Origin: Gemmatimonadota bacterium
Lineage (GTDB): Bacteria; Gemmatimonadota; Gemmatimonadetes; Gemmatimonadales; Gemmatimonadaceae
Length of the DNA: 64,000 bases
Direction: 5' to 3'
NCBI GenBank assembly: GCA_016704465.1
Contig: JADJAD010000004.1
Span: forward strand, 682,001 to 746,000
In this document: positions 44,802-53,745 of the stretch, piece by piece
Numbering within the stretch: the stretch's first letter is position 1
Layout of the letters: each line of letters starts with the position of its first letter
Notes under the pieces: model-generated
What the model was told of the DNA's origin: nothing
The model's database searches: none
What the model saw: the letters and a program-made list of their open reading frames with translations, nothing else
Translations under genes and position numbers: made by a program

Positions 44802-46985
44802 TCACCTCGATGGAGATCCCGCGCTCGCCGGCGAGGGTCGCAGCAACCACCAGCGCAGCCCCTGCACTACTTCTGACGGGGCGACGCCCAGCGCATCCCG
44901 CAGCTGGCGCTCGTACTCGTCGTAGGTGAGCTGTGCCTCGGCCGGCCGGTCAAGCGCCTTGAGGAGCTTCATGAGCGACACGAGCAAGTCCTCGCGAAAC
45001 GGGGCGGCTCGCAAGGCGCGGCGCCAGAAGATGAGCGAGAGATCGCCGCGGCCCCTTGCTTGGTGTAGCTGGCCGAGCCGCCGGAGTGCGTCGATGTAGC
45101 GCTGACGCAGTTCCAGTCGATCTGGTTCGCACCACATGGCGAACGGATCGTCGGCGAACAGTTCGCCGTGATACAACTCGACGGCTTGCTCAAGCGGCGC
45201 GCAGACATCGTCGTCGCGGTCACTCGCGCCACGTTGCGCGAGCGCAAGGAGCGTGCGGAAGCGCGCCACATCGATGTCCACGCCAGCTTCACAGTCGAGG
45301 TAGTAGAGCTCGCCCCGATTGCGCACGTACGTCCAATCGCGCCCGTTGCGAGGGGGTTCAATGACAGATCGCAGGTCGTGCACCACGCCGTGCAATCGGT
45401 TGGCCCCACGCTGCGGATCGACTTCGGGCCAGATGTGCTCCATCAGCACGTCGCGATGCACCGGCGCTCCGGACCTGATCGCCAGCATCTTGAGCAGGAC
45501 GATTGCCTTGCTTCGCGTAAAGGCCTCGGCGGCGATCGGCTGCCCGCGTCGCAACGCGGCGAACGGACCGAAGCAGCGCAGCTCGAGCTCGGGCAATGCC
45601 TCACTCGAGCGGATGGAGACGTCAACCGCAGCCGTCGCCTGCGGAATGACGAACCCCTCCCGCCGAGACCGAAGCCGGATCGCCGCCTGGTTGGCCATGC
45701 TCAGGAGCGGCACCAGCCGTTCGGCGGCGTGGCACGTCGCATCGCGCCCATAGTCGAGGACAACCAGTCCGAAGAGTCGCCCGCTCGCCACGAGTGGCAA
45801 GCAGCACGGACTCGACGCCCGACGCGGCAATCCTTGCCGACAGGACGCCGGCCAGCTGCGACGTCCGGGATCGGCCGCAAAGCCGTGTGCTGCCATGGCG
45901 GAGACGCAGCTGGTCCACTCACCGCTCTCCGCGTGTGCGCACACGAGCGATGCCGCGCCCGTCGACACGACGTGATCGGGACGACCGGTGCCGTGATCGA
46001 TCAGCGCCAGCGTGCCATGCTGTGCGCCGGCGACCTGCCGCATGGACTCGAGCAGCACCCGGAGTGGTCGGTCGGACTCACCCAGGTCTCCGCTGACCGC
46101 ATCGACCGACTGCCGGAGCGTCGCGAGCCCTGCCCGAATCGCGACGCCGACGGGTACGGCTGCGCGTTGCAGGAGTTCGAGCACGTGCTCGACGGGAAAG
46201 TCGTCCCGCCGCGACAGCATGTGCATCGAGCCGAGCACGCCACGGACATCCGGTAGCGGAACAGCGACCAGGGAGCGAATGCCTGCGTCCACCACGTCGC
46301 GTCGGAGAAAACGCGCGTCGCCGGCAAGCCCTCCCTTGATGCACAGCGGCTCCCCTGTCGCGGCCACGATGCCCGGATATCCGAGCGCGACCTCGAAGCG
46401 CGTGCGGTCGGCGAGCGCGGCTCCGTCCGGGCCAGTCCAAACGGAGAGCAGCGCGTCCCGCCCCTCGGGCTCGCACAGAAACACCTCGCCGTCGTCGGCG
46501 CCGGTTGCCTGCACGAGTACGTCCAGTGCGTGCTTCAGGCCGGCCAGCAGGTCGTCGGCCGCCACCGCAGCGGCGACATCGCCCACCACGGCGGCAACGT
46601 CGAAGCCGCCGGCCGCACTCCCCGACGAGAGGGCGCGACGCAGTACCCGAACGATCTCGTCGTTGTCAAACGGCTTGGTGACGTAGTCGGATGCGCCATT
46701 TTTCAGGGCATCTACCGCGCTGTCGACGGTACCGTATCCCGTCAGCAGCACCACCTTCGTCAAGGGCCAGCGCGAGCGAATGCACTGCAGCAGCTCCAGG
46801 CCACCCATCGCCGGCATGCGAATGTCACTCAAGACGATGTCGAACTCGGTCCCCTCGAGCGCGGAGAGCGCGCTCTCTGCCGAGTACGCGACCTGCGCGG
46901 CGAGTTCGGTGCTGGCGAGCAGCATGGCGATGCCGTCGGCCAGGTCCCGGTTGTCGTCGACGACAAGCACGCGGGGGCTGCTCAC
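44802..46985 (-). CDS. Response regulator with GAF-like regions and SARP-type DNA-binding/BTAD output
   Basis: From GTG 46985 (GTGA overlap with the kinase) the product is 727 residues. A receiver domain (1-120, Asp10/Asp11, phosphoacceptor Asp54, 'KPFDNDE') is followed by two GAF-like regions (about 140-290 and 300-460), an OmpR/SARP-type winged helix (about 475-570, 'LRCFGPFAALRRGQPIAAEA', 'VLMEHIWPEVDPQRGANRL') and a BTAD tetratricopeptide domain (about 590-715). This is the output of a two-component system placed at the 3' end of the nar operon, probably activating it in response to nitrate, redox or NO. The architecture is unusual. Confidence 0.87.
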   Translation of the reverse strand: MSSPRVLVVDDNRDLADGIAMLLASTELAAQVAYSAESALSALEGTEFDIVLSDIRMPAMGGLELLQCIRSRWPLTKVVLLTGYGTVDSAVDALKNGASDYVTKPFDNDEIVRVLRRALSSGSAAGGFDVAAVVGDVAAAVAADDLLAGLKHALDVLVQATGADDGEVFLCEPEGRDALLSVWTGPDGAALADRTRFEVALGYPGIVAATGEPLCIKGGLAGDARFLRRDVVDAGIRSLVAVPLPDVRGVLGSMHMLSRRDDFPVEHVLELLQRAAVPVGVAIRAGLATLRQSVDAVSGDLGESDRPLRVLLESMRQVAGAQHGTLALIDHGTGRPDHVVSTGAASLVCAHAESGEWTSCVSAMAAHGFAADPGRRSWPASCRQGLPRRASSPCCLPLVASGRLFGLVVLDYGRDATCHAAERLVPLLSMANQAAIRLRSRREGFVIPQATAAVDVSIRSSEALPELELRCFGPFAALRRGQPIAAEAFTRSKAIVLLKMLAIRSGAPVHRDVLMEHIWPEVDPQRGANRLHGVVHDLRSVIEPPRNGRDWTYVRNRGELYYLDCEAGVDIDVARFRTLLALAQRGASDRDDDVCAPLEQAVELYHGELFADDPFAMWCEPDRLELRQRYIDALRRLGQLHQARGRGDLSLIFWRRALRAAPFREDLLVSLMKLLKALDRPAEAQLTYDEYERQLRDALGVAPSEVVQGLRWWLLRPSPASAGSPSR

Positions 46986-48712
46986 GCGCGCGGACTCACG
47001 TGGGTCAGCGCTACCCGAGGCAGTACGATGCGAACGATGGTCTCTTCCCCAACGACGCTCTGCACCTCGATGCGGCCCTGATGGCTCTTCACGACATTCT
47101 CCGCGATGGACAGACCGAGCCCGGTACCGGTCGCCTTGGTGGTGAAGAACGGCTGGAAGACCTGCTCGAGTTGGTCGGCGGTCATGCCCACGCCGGTATC
47201 GCGCACCTCGATGACGCACCCTGCCACGTCCCGATCCTGCGCCTCGTACGCTCCCACGAATACCTCAGTGCCGTTGGAGGTCGCCTCGATCGCGTTCACT
47301 GCCAAGTTGAGGACGGCTTGCAGCAGCATACCGGCGTCCGCTTCGGTCCAGATCGGTACGTCGCGCGCGTGCGTTCCGCTCGATACCCGGACGCCGGCTT
47401 CGGCGGCGAGGAGCTGCACTGAATCAATGACCTCTCGACACAGTCGCCGCAAGTCGACTCGGCGGCGCTCTGGCCTTCGCGGACGCGCCAGGGAGAGCAA
47501 CTCGCTGATAATCCTGCGACAGCTCTCGGCGTTTCGATGAATCGTGCGGAGGTGCTGATACGCGGGGTGGTCCGGCGCCACGGTGGTCAGCGCATGCTGG
47601 CTGTAGAGCGTCACCACCCCGAGGGGGTTGTTGATTTCGTGGGCGACCGTGGCGGCCAGCTTGCCGGTGACATACATCTGCTCGTCGTGCATGAGGCGCC
47701 GTTCCAGGGCGCGGCGTTCGGTGATGTCCCGCGCGACGATCACCACCCCCAAGGGCTCCGCAGATGGGCCGCGAACCGGCGAGCGGCTTGCTTCAAACGC
47801 GCGGCCACCGGTCTCGAACGTGACCGGGGCATCGCTTGGTGATGCACTCGCCATGCGGTCCCAGGCAGCGGCGCCTTCCGTCCCTCCCTTCCGAAACTCG
47901 CTGCGCCACAACTCACGAGATCGCTGGTTGCTGAAGAGTACCTCGCCCCCCGCACCCAGGAATGTGACGGCATCTGCCATGCAGTCGACGATGGCTTGCA
48001 GTCTGGACTGCTCGGCCAGGACTGCAGATCGCGAGCGAGCGAGCTCCTCCTTTTCGGACTCGAGCTCAGCCACCGTCGCGACCAGCCGCCCCTGACCACG
48101 ACGAAGCCTGGCGGCGAGCATTCGCGTGAAGACCGAACTGCCCACGAGAGCGAGCGCCAGGCCAAGCAGCGCGGCCCATGCGCGCAGGTCCAGGGGCCCA
48201 CCCGAGCAGTCCCGCCCCGTTCCGCTGCCTATGCAGTGGTATGCCAGGACGCCACTCGCCTCGCCAACCACGACCGCCGCCACCAGGGTGAGGACGAACC
48301 CGGTGACCGCCGCACCAGCCCTCTCGGAGAGCACGATATTCGCCGTGACGACGTGCAGCACGAAGAGCGGAAGGAACGGGTTCTCAATCCCGCCGGCAAA
48401 GTGAACGAGCGTTGCCAGCGCTGCACAATCGACCACGATCTGCGATGCAGCACCATTGAACCACGACCAGCCGCGGCGCGGGCCCACCGCGGCGGCCGCA
48501 GCATTGTACGCGGCCAGCGCGAGCAGCGTAGCGACAAGCCCGCGGGTCGACGCGGGCGGAAGCATGCCGAACACCGGCCCGGAGAGTCCGAGCACGAGCG
48601 CGATCCCGAGCACCGCGATCCAGCGCAGCCGCACGAGCCAGCCGAAGAAGGCGACGCTCGACTCCTGTTCTGCGTCCATCGAGGCGACGGCGGTCACCGA
48701 CAGCGCCGACAC
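46982..48712 (-). CDS. Membrane PAS-containing sensor histidine kinase
   Basis: About 576 residues from GTG 48712, three bases after the moaA stop (ATG 48679 possible). Six membrane helices (about 25-210) are followed by a coiled linker, a PAS domain (about 245-365), a HisKA H-box 'VAHEINNPLG' and a HATPase domain ('NLAVNAIEAT', 'DTGVGM', 'GTGLGLSI'). There is no large periplasmic sensor, so the signal is sensed in the membrane or by PAS. It is coupled by overlap to its response regulator. Function is analogous to NarX-type control, by context only. Confidence 0.9.
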   Translation of the reverse strand: MSALSVTAVASMDAEQESSVAFFGWLVRLRWIAVLGIALVLGLSGPVFGMLPPASTRGLVATLLALAAYNAAAAAVGPRRGWSWFNGAASQIVVDCAALATLVHFAGGIENPFLPLFVLHVVTANIVLSERAGAAVTGFVLTLVAAVVVGEASGVLAYHCIGSGTGRDCSGGPLDLRAWAALLGLALALVGSSVFTRMLAARLRRGQGRLVATVAELESEKEELARSRSAVLAEQSRLQAIVDCMADAVTFLGAGGEVLFSNQRSRELWRSEFRKGGTEGAAAWDRMASASPSDAPVTFETGGRAFEASRSPVRGPSAEPLGVVIVARDITERRALERRLMHDEQMYVTGKLAATVAHEINNPLGVVTLYSQHALTTVAPDHPAYQHLRTIHRNAESCRRIISELLSLARPRRPERRRVDLRRLCREVIDSVQLLAAEAGVRVSSGTHARDVPIWTEADAGMLLQAVLNLAVNAIEATSNGTEVFVGAYEAQDRDVAGCVIEVRDTGVGMTADQLEQVFQPFFTTKATGTGLGLSIAENVVKSHQGRIEVQSVVGEETIVRIVLPRVALTHVSPRA

Positions 48713-48714
48713 CG

Positions 48715-49731
48715 TCAGCCCCCGATCCGCGACATCCGAATCTGGGTCACCTCTCCGTCGCGCCACGCATGCCCCCTGGGCTTGAGTGCCGCCGCCCGCA
48801 GGAAGCCGGCCTCGATCCCCGCCTCGTCGCCCGCGCGGATGCGATCGCCCAGCGGGACGCTGGTGTCAAACGCGAGACACGGCCGCAAGTCGCCCGTTGC
48901 GGTCAGGCGAAAGCGGCTGCAGGTATCGCAGTAGCCGTCGGACATCGGCGTGATGAAGCCCACGACACCCGGGGCGCCGGGCACCCGCCAGTAGCGCGCC
49001 GGACCGTTGCCCGGCACGCCGTCGAGCGGCACCAGGCCGTATTCGCGGGTGAGTCGGTGTCGCACCTGCGTCAGGTCGACGTAGCGCTGCGCCAATTCTG
49101 TCGACGCGCCTTCTCCCACCGGCATCAGCTCGAGCAGACGGACCACCAGGTCATGCTGGCGGGTGAGCTCGAGCCACGCATCCACTTCATCGTCGTTGAT
49201 TCCCCGCAGCACCAGCACATTGATCTTGAGTGGACGAAGTCCCGCCTCGGCCGCCAGGTGCACACCACGCCACACGTCGTCGACGGAGCCGAGGCAGGTG
49301 ATCGCACGAAAGCGATCCGCATGGAGCGAGTCGACGCTCACGGTCAGGCGATCGAGGCCCGCATCGGCCAACGCGTGCACGTGGCGCTCGAGCAGCACAC
49401 CGTTCGTGGTCATCGCCACTTCGCGCACCGCCGTCTCGCGCTTGAGGCGCGCCACGAGCTCCGGGATCCCTCGTCGCACCAGCGGCTCGCCACCCGTGAG
49501 CCGCACATTGTCGATGCCGAGCCGACAGGCAACGCGAACGACGCGCACGATGTCATCGAACGACAGCGTCTCACTCGCGCGCGTGAAGTCGCCGGAGCCG
49601 TGCGGGAGGCAGTAGATGCAGCGCAGGTTGCAGCGATCGGTGACCGATACGCGCAGGCTCTTCACGAGTCTGCCACATGCATCGACACACGTGCGCGCGC
49701 GAGCGGGGAGAGGTGCCACCTGCGTGTTCAT
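48715..49731 (-). CDS. moaA: GTP 3',8-cyclase, molybdenum cofactor biosynthesis
   Basis: The 338-residue product is a full MoaA: radical SAM cluster 'CNLRCIYC' (Cys34, 38, 41), 'RLTGGEPLVRRGI', 'MTTNGVLL', the second-cluster cysteines 'CDTCSRFRLTATGDLRPC' and the essential C-terminal Gly-Gly. It makes the first intermediate of molybdopterin, the cofactor of NarG encoded upstream in the same operon. It overlaps the upstream channel gene (ATGA). No other moa genes are in the window. Confidence 0.95.
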   Translation of the reverse strand: MNTQVAPLPARARTCVDACGRLVKSLRVSVTDRCNLRCIYCLPHGSGDFTRASETLSFDDIVRVVRVACRLGIDNVRLTGGEPLVRRGIPELVARLKRETAVREVAMTTNGVLLERHVHALADAGLDRLTVSVDSLHADRFRAITCLGSVDDVWRGVHLAAEAGLRPLKINVLVLRGINDDEVDAWLELTRQHDLVVRLLELMPVGEGASTELAQRYVDLTQVRHRLTREYGLVPLDGVPGNGPARYWRVPGAPGVVGFITPMSDGYCDTCSRFRLTATGDLRPCLAFDTSVPLGDRIRAGDEAGIEAGFLRAAALKPRGHAWRDGEVTQIRMSRIGG

Positions 49732-50795
49732 GTTACCGTCCTCCTCCCGGTAAGCGTGCGCATGAGGCTGCGTATCAGCCCGATGCTCGTCGCGAGCCAC
49801 GCGGCAAGTGCCACGTAGACGAAGTAGTGAGGAATGACCTCGAGAAAGTCGAGCTCCATCGTGCGGGCGATGCTCAGTGTGCACGCCGTGTACATCCCGA
49901 GCGGAAAGACGGCGCCCCAGTAGAGGGGATCGTACGTCATCGGCAGCCGCTTGTAGACGTGCCGCCAGATCGCCAGGATGACGAGCATCGGCAGCCACCA
50001 GGTGCCGGTGGCCCAGTAAAAGATCGTGAATCCCTTGATGAACGGGAGGATCGAGAGCAGGAACGGCGCGTGCGGCGTGTTCGTGATCAGCGCCGTGCCT
50101 GCCAGCGCGGAGATCGCCATGGCCCCCATGTTGATCCAGTACGGCGGCGTCAGGTCGCCGGGCAGGAGCTTGAAGAATGTGTAGCGATAGAAGATGAGCG
50201 AAATCATCCAGATGTAGAGCATGCCCCCCCACAGCCACATCGACAGCGCGAAGAAGTTTGTGGCAAGCTTGTAGGGCCCGAAATAGGTGGAAAGCTCGGC
50301 GCTGAGGAGCGCCACCGACTGCGTCGAGACGACGGCCAGCAACCAGGCACCGTTGATGCCCTCGGCGAGCGGCGGCTTGTCTTCCTTGATGGTAAGTGCG
50401 GTGAAGATGGTGAACGTGAGGCCGATCCACAGCACCAGTCCGAGCAGCCAGAGCGCAGCGGCCACTCGGTGGTTCCCGTACATGAGGATGAGCTGCGCGC
50501 CGAGCACACAGGTGGCGGCAACGACCGTGTAGTAGCCGCACCCCCTGGTGTGATCCAGCAAGTCCTCCCAGACGCGTCGCGGATACCGCGCGAGGCGCGC
50601 GAGGTTCAGCGCCCACAGCAGGACATAGGCGAACACGTTGATGGTGCACAGCGCCACGCCCAGGCGCGTCATGCCCAGGGAGTAGGTCGCGATCGACACG
50701 ATCCCCGTGGCCATCACGAGCGCGAACGAGGCCGGCGGACAATCCCGAACGTCCTCCCGCACGCAGTCGTTGAGCGCGCGGATCGTCGGCATCAT
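49728..50795 (-). CDS. TDT/SLAC1-family anion channel or transporter (TehA-like)
   Basis: The 355-residue product has about ten membrane helices typical of the tellurite-resistance/dicarboxylate transporter family: 'PPASFALVMATGIVSIATYSLG' at the start, 'PLYWGAVFPLGMYTACTLSIA' near the end. The family includes the SLAC1 anion channels and TehA. Between narK and moaA a role in nitrite or nitrate permeation is plausible, but the substrate is not shown by the sequence. ATGA overlaps link it to both neighbours. Confidence 0.85.
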   Translation of the reverse strand: MMPTIRALNDCVREDVRDCPPASFALVMATGIVSIATYSLGMTRLGVALCTINVFAYVLLWALNLARLARYPRRVWEDLLDHTRGCGYYTVVAATCVLGAQLILMYGNHRVAAALWLLGLVLWIGLTFTIFTALTIKEDKPPLAEGINGAWLLAVVSTQSVALLSAELSTYFGPYKLATNFFALSMWLWGGMLYIWMISLIFYRYTFFKLLPGDLTPPYWINMGAMAISALAGTALITNTPHAPFLLSILPFIKGFTIFYWATGTWWLPMLVILAIWRHVYKRLPMTYDPLYWGAVFPLGMYTACTLSIARTMELDFLEVIPHYFVYVALAAWLATSIGLIRSLMRTLTGRRTVT

Positions 50796-52312
50796 GCGGG
50801 TCGAGGCGACTCGAAATCGCGCATGAGTGCGGGCACCCGTGCGTGCATCATCCGACGGACCACGACATGCATCCAGGCCAGGCACGCGAGCGCAAACACG
50901 GCCAGCAGAATCCAGCAACTGGTCCAGATGCCCGTGACCGTCAGCAGGTAGCCGAACACGATCGGGTGGATGAAGCCGCCCAGGCCGCCGAGCACGCCGA
51001 CAACCCCGCCGACGACGCCTACACGCCCCGGGAAATAGGCCGGGATATGCTTGAAGACAGCGCCGCTTCCGAGTCCCAGCAGCACGCCCACCATGAGCAC
51101 CAGTGTGGTGAAGATCCACCGATTCGCCTGGAAGTAGACGCGCGTGACGCCCTTGGCCAGGAGCTGTCCCTTGGCAACACGCTCTCCGACCGAGACGACC
51201 GGCGTCTGGTTAAATGACGCCTTCGGCATCAGGTGGAATCCCTCGTCATCCACGTGAATCCCCACACGAAACTCGGTCTGGCCCACGCCGGGCGGCTGCA
51301 CCGCGTAGCGATCCTTGCCGACGACCACCTCACGGTCGGACACCGCCTCCACCAGACCGGGCGCATCGGCCATCACGCCCTGCACCGGCGCCTGGATTTC
51401 CATGCGCGGCGGAATCAGGAGGAGCAGGAACACGCACGACAGGCCGAAAGTCCAGTATAGGACCGTACGGGCCCCGACGCGGTCGGCGGCCCAACCACCG
51501 GCGGCACGCACGAGGCCTGCGGGCAGGCTGAATACCGCGGCCAGGAGGCCGGCGGACGTGAGCGACATGGCATAGACGTTCACGTAGTACGGCACAAGCC
51601 ACTGGGACAGGGCGACAAAACCGCCGAACAGGAAGGCGTAGTAGAAGCCAAATCGCCACACGCGAACAGACTGCAACGGTTCGAGCTGCTCTCGCACCGT
51701 CAGCGTCGCAGTCTCCGGCTTTCGGTTGGTCGCGAACAGCAGGAAGACAATACCCATGACCACCAGGGCCGCTGCATACAGCTTGGGGAGCGTACGCCAT
51801 CCGTCGAGGTGTGTACCCTGGTCGGTGAGCGTGAGCAGCAGAGTCGGCGCGAGCAGGGTCGTCAGGGCGGCGCCGGCGGTGCCTGCCCCGAAGATTCCGA
51901 GCGCCGTGCCCTGATGCTTCCTCGGATACCAGAGCGACGTGGAGGCCACACCGATCGCGAAGCTGGCACCGGTCAGGCCGAAGCCGAAGCTGCAGAGCGC
52001 GAAGGCGACAAACCCGTCGACGTAGGAGAGCAGGAACATGGGCATGGCGCAGAGCAACAGGAGCGCGACGAAGACGGGCTTGCCTCCGTACCTGTCGGCG
52101 AGCATCCCTGCGGGAAACCGGAAGATGGCTCCCGTCAGGACCGGGGTCCCCAGGAGCCACCCGATTTCGACCTGCCCCCACGGAAAGATGCCGCGGCTCG
52201 TCAGGAAGGTCACCAACACGCCATTGAGCATCCACGCGGCGAAGCAGACGGTGAACGCGAGCGTATTGAGAAGCAACGTCTTGTGCGACGTTGCGGTGAC
52301 CGTGACTTCCAT
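50792..52312 (-). CDS. narK: NarK nitrate/nitrite transporter with a soluble insertion
   Basis: The 506-residue MFS protein starts at ATG 52312. It has the NarK signatures 'FAIGVASTSLWYPRKHQGTALGIFGAG' (with the motif Arg) and the late 'PAYFPGRVGVVGGVVGVLGGLGGFIHPI'. Twelve helices are expected. About 95 residues (about 302-397) form a non-membrane insert ('MEIQAPVQGVMADAPGLVEA ... VGERVAKGQLLAKG') between helices, longer than the usual loop and reminiscent of a barrel-sandwich fold. It imports nitrate for, or exports nitrite from, NarG. Confidence 0.93.
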   Translation of the reverse strand: MEVTVTATSHKTLLLNTLAFTVCFAAWMLNGVLVTFLTSRGIFPWGQVEIGWLLGTPVLTGAIFRFPAGMLADRYGGKPVFVALLLLCAMPMFLLSYVDGFVAFALCSFGFGLTGASFAIGVASTSLWYPRKHQGTALGIFGAGTAGAALTTLLAPTLLLTLTDQGTHLDGWRTLPKLYAAALVVMGIVFLLFATNRKPETATLTVREQLEPLQSVRVWRFGFYYAFLFGGFVALSQWLVPYYVNVYAMSLTSAGLLAAVFSLPAGLVRAAGGWAADRVGARTVLYWTFGLSCVFLLLLIPPRMEIQAPVQGVMADAPGLVEAVSDREVVVGKDRYAVQPPGVGQTEFRVGIHVDDEGFHLMPKASFNQTPVVSVGERVAKGQLLAKGVTRVYFQANRWIFTTLVLMVGVLLGLGSGAVFKHIPAYFPGRVGVVGGVVGVLGGLGGFIHPIVFGYLLTVTGIWTSCWILLAVFALACLAWMHVVVRRMMHARVPALMRDFESPRPA

Positions 52313-52331
52313 GTTTCGTCCTTTCGGGCGT

Positions 52332-52988
52332 CTACGCCGATCGCACGCCTGCCTGCCGCATGGCATCGAGCTCGGCCACCGCGATCAACCGGTTGGCGGC
52401 AGCAAACACGATGTTGTCTTCCCTGAACATGTGGAGACGCAGCAGCTCGACGAGGTTCGTCGCCTCCCGGAACGCCACGTTGATCACCAGGCGCGCGGAC
52501 CGTTCATCGGGCAGGCACGTACCGAGGCGGAGCAGGTTCAGGACGACCGCCGCCAGCTGGACCGCCTTGAGATGTTCGTCCAGCATCACGTTCACCGACG
52601 TCGTGATCGTCTCGCCCCTGCTGTGCTCCCCATCGGCGATCAACCGCTCGTGCAGCAGTGGAAAGAGCCGCGCCTCCTCCTCACGGCCGTGACGCACGAA
52701 CTCCTGGTCGAACACCTGCAGGAAGTGCATCAGCGCGTGATCCGCCTGGGAGGAAAAGCCGTCGGCGGCCACCGACTGAATCACCGCCTCGACCGTATCC
52801 AGCGCGCTCGCCAAGCGCGCGTGATCCGCCGTCAGCTCCTGCAGGAACGGATGCATGTCCGACGGTGCAAGCCCGTCCAACCCTGGCGGGGCAAAGGCAT
52901 CGGGTGGATCCATCGGTGAGATCCCCTGCTGCCCGTTTCCTCGCTCCGGCTGCCTGAGGACCGGGTCAATGATGTTGAGTTCGCGCAC
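52332..52988 (-). CDS. Hemerythrin HHE-domain protein
   Basis: The 218-residue product starts at GTG 52988 (GGAG seven bases ahead). A four-helix HHE bundle is clear: 'HPFLQELTADHARL', 'HALMHFLQVFDQEFVRHGREEEARLF', 'DEHLKAVQL' and 'LLRLHMFREDNIVF' supply the di-iron ligands. An N-terminal extension of about 40 residues precedes it. Hemerythrins bind O2 or NO; inside a nar operon, between narI and narK, NO or O2 protection of the reductase or sensing is likely (inference). Confidence 0.88.
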   Translation of the reverse strand: MRELNIIDPVLRQPERGNGQQGISPMDPPDAFAPPGLDGLAPSDMHPFLQELTADHARLASALDTVEAVIQSVAADGFSSQADHALMHFLQVFDQEFVRHGREEEARLFPLLHERLIADGEHSRGETITTSVNVMLDEHLKAVQLAAVVLNLLRLGTCLPDERSARLVINVAFREATNLVELLRLHMFREDNIVFAAANRLIAVAELDAMRQAGVRSA

Positions 52989-53006
52989 GTTGCATCTCCG
53001 GTGACC

Positions 53007-53735
53007 TCAGTTGTTCCTGGGACGAGTCTTCGTCCATGGCGTTCTGGGGTCGCGAATCGCCTTGCGATCCCAGTTCCACATCACCACCTGATACGGTCTC
53101 GCGATGTAGTGGAGCGGCGCGACCATCACGTGCACGAGTCGGGTGAAGGGAAAGATCCCGACCAGCAGCCACGCTCCGATGACGTGGAACTTGATCGGGA
53201 GCGGCATGGCGCTGACCGCCACGATGTTCGGGTCGCCGGCAAAGAGCGACATGAGATACGGCGAGAGATCGGACGCGAACCACGACGAGCCCCAGCGATA
53301 GCCCAGCGCGATCCACAGGCCGAGCACCACCTGGACAAGGAGCAGCAGCTCGAGGATCAGGTCCATGCGATTCGTGACCATCCGCACGCGCACGTTGGTG
53401 AGCCGCCGGTAAAGCAGCGCGCTCAGTCCCACCAGGATGCTCAGGCCGAAGCTGAACGCGGTGACTTGCAGAATGAAGAGGCGCAGCGGATCACCGTTCC
53501 ATGCCAGGATCGTCCGCGGAATGAGGAAGGCCGTGAGGTGTCCGAAGAACACCACCAGGATGCCCCAATGAAACGGCACGGTGCCCCAGAAGAGCGACTT
53601 GCCCTCCAGGAACTGCGACGAGAGCGACGACACCTTGAAGCCTCGGGACCGATAGCGCTGAATCGTGCCCACCAGGAACAGGAGCATCGCGGCGTATGGC
53701 AGCCCCACGAAGAGGAGGCTATTCGGCATGTTCAT
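53007..53735 (-). CDS. narI: Respiratory nitrate reductase gamma subunit
   Basis: The 242-residue protein has five membrane helices and the diheme b ligand histidines in 'VPFHWGILVVFFGHL' and 'IKFHVIGAWLLVGIFPFTRLVHV'. It anchors NarGH and oxidises quinol or accepts electrons from the cytochrome encoded first in the operon. ATG 53735 follows GAGAGGT; 19 bases separate it from the hemerythrin gene. The length fits NarI. Confidence 0.95.
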   Translation of the reverse strand: MNMPNSLLFVGLPYAAMLLFLVGTIQRYRSRGFKVSSLSSQFLEGKSLFWGTVPFHWGILVVFFGHLTAFLIPRTILAWNGDPLRLFILQVTAFSFGLSILVGLSALLYRRLTNVRVRMVTNRMDLILELLLLVQVVLGLWIALGYRWGSSWFASDLSPYLMSLFAGDPNIVAVSAMPLPIKFHVIGAWLLVGIFPFTRLVHVMVAPLHYIARPYQVVMWNWDRKAIRDPRTPWTKTRPRNN

Positions 53736-53745
53736 CGCAGACCTC

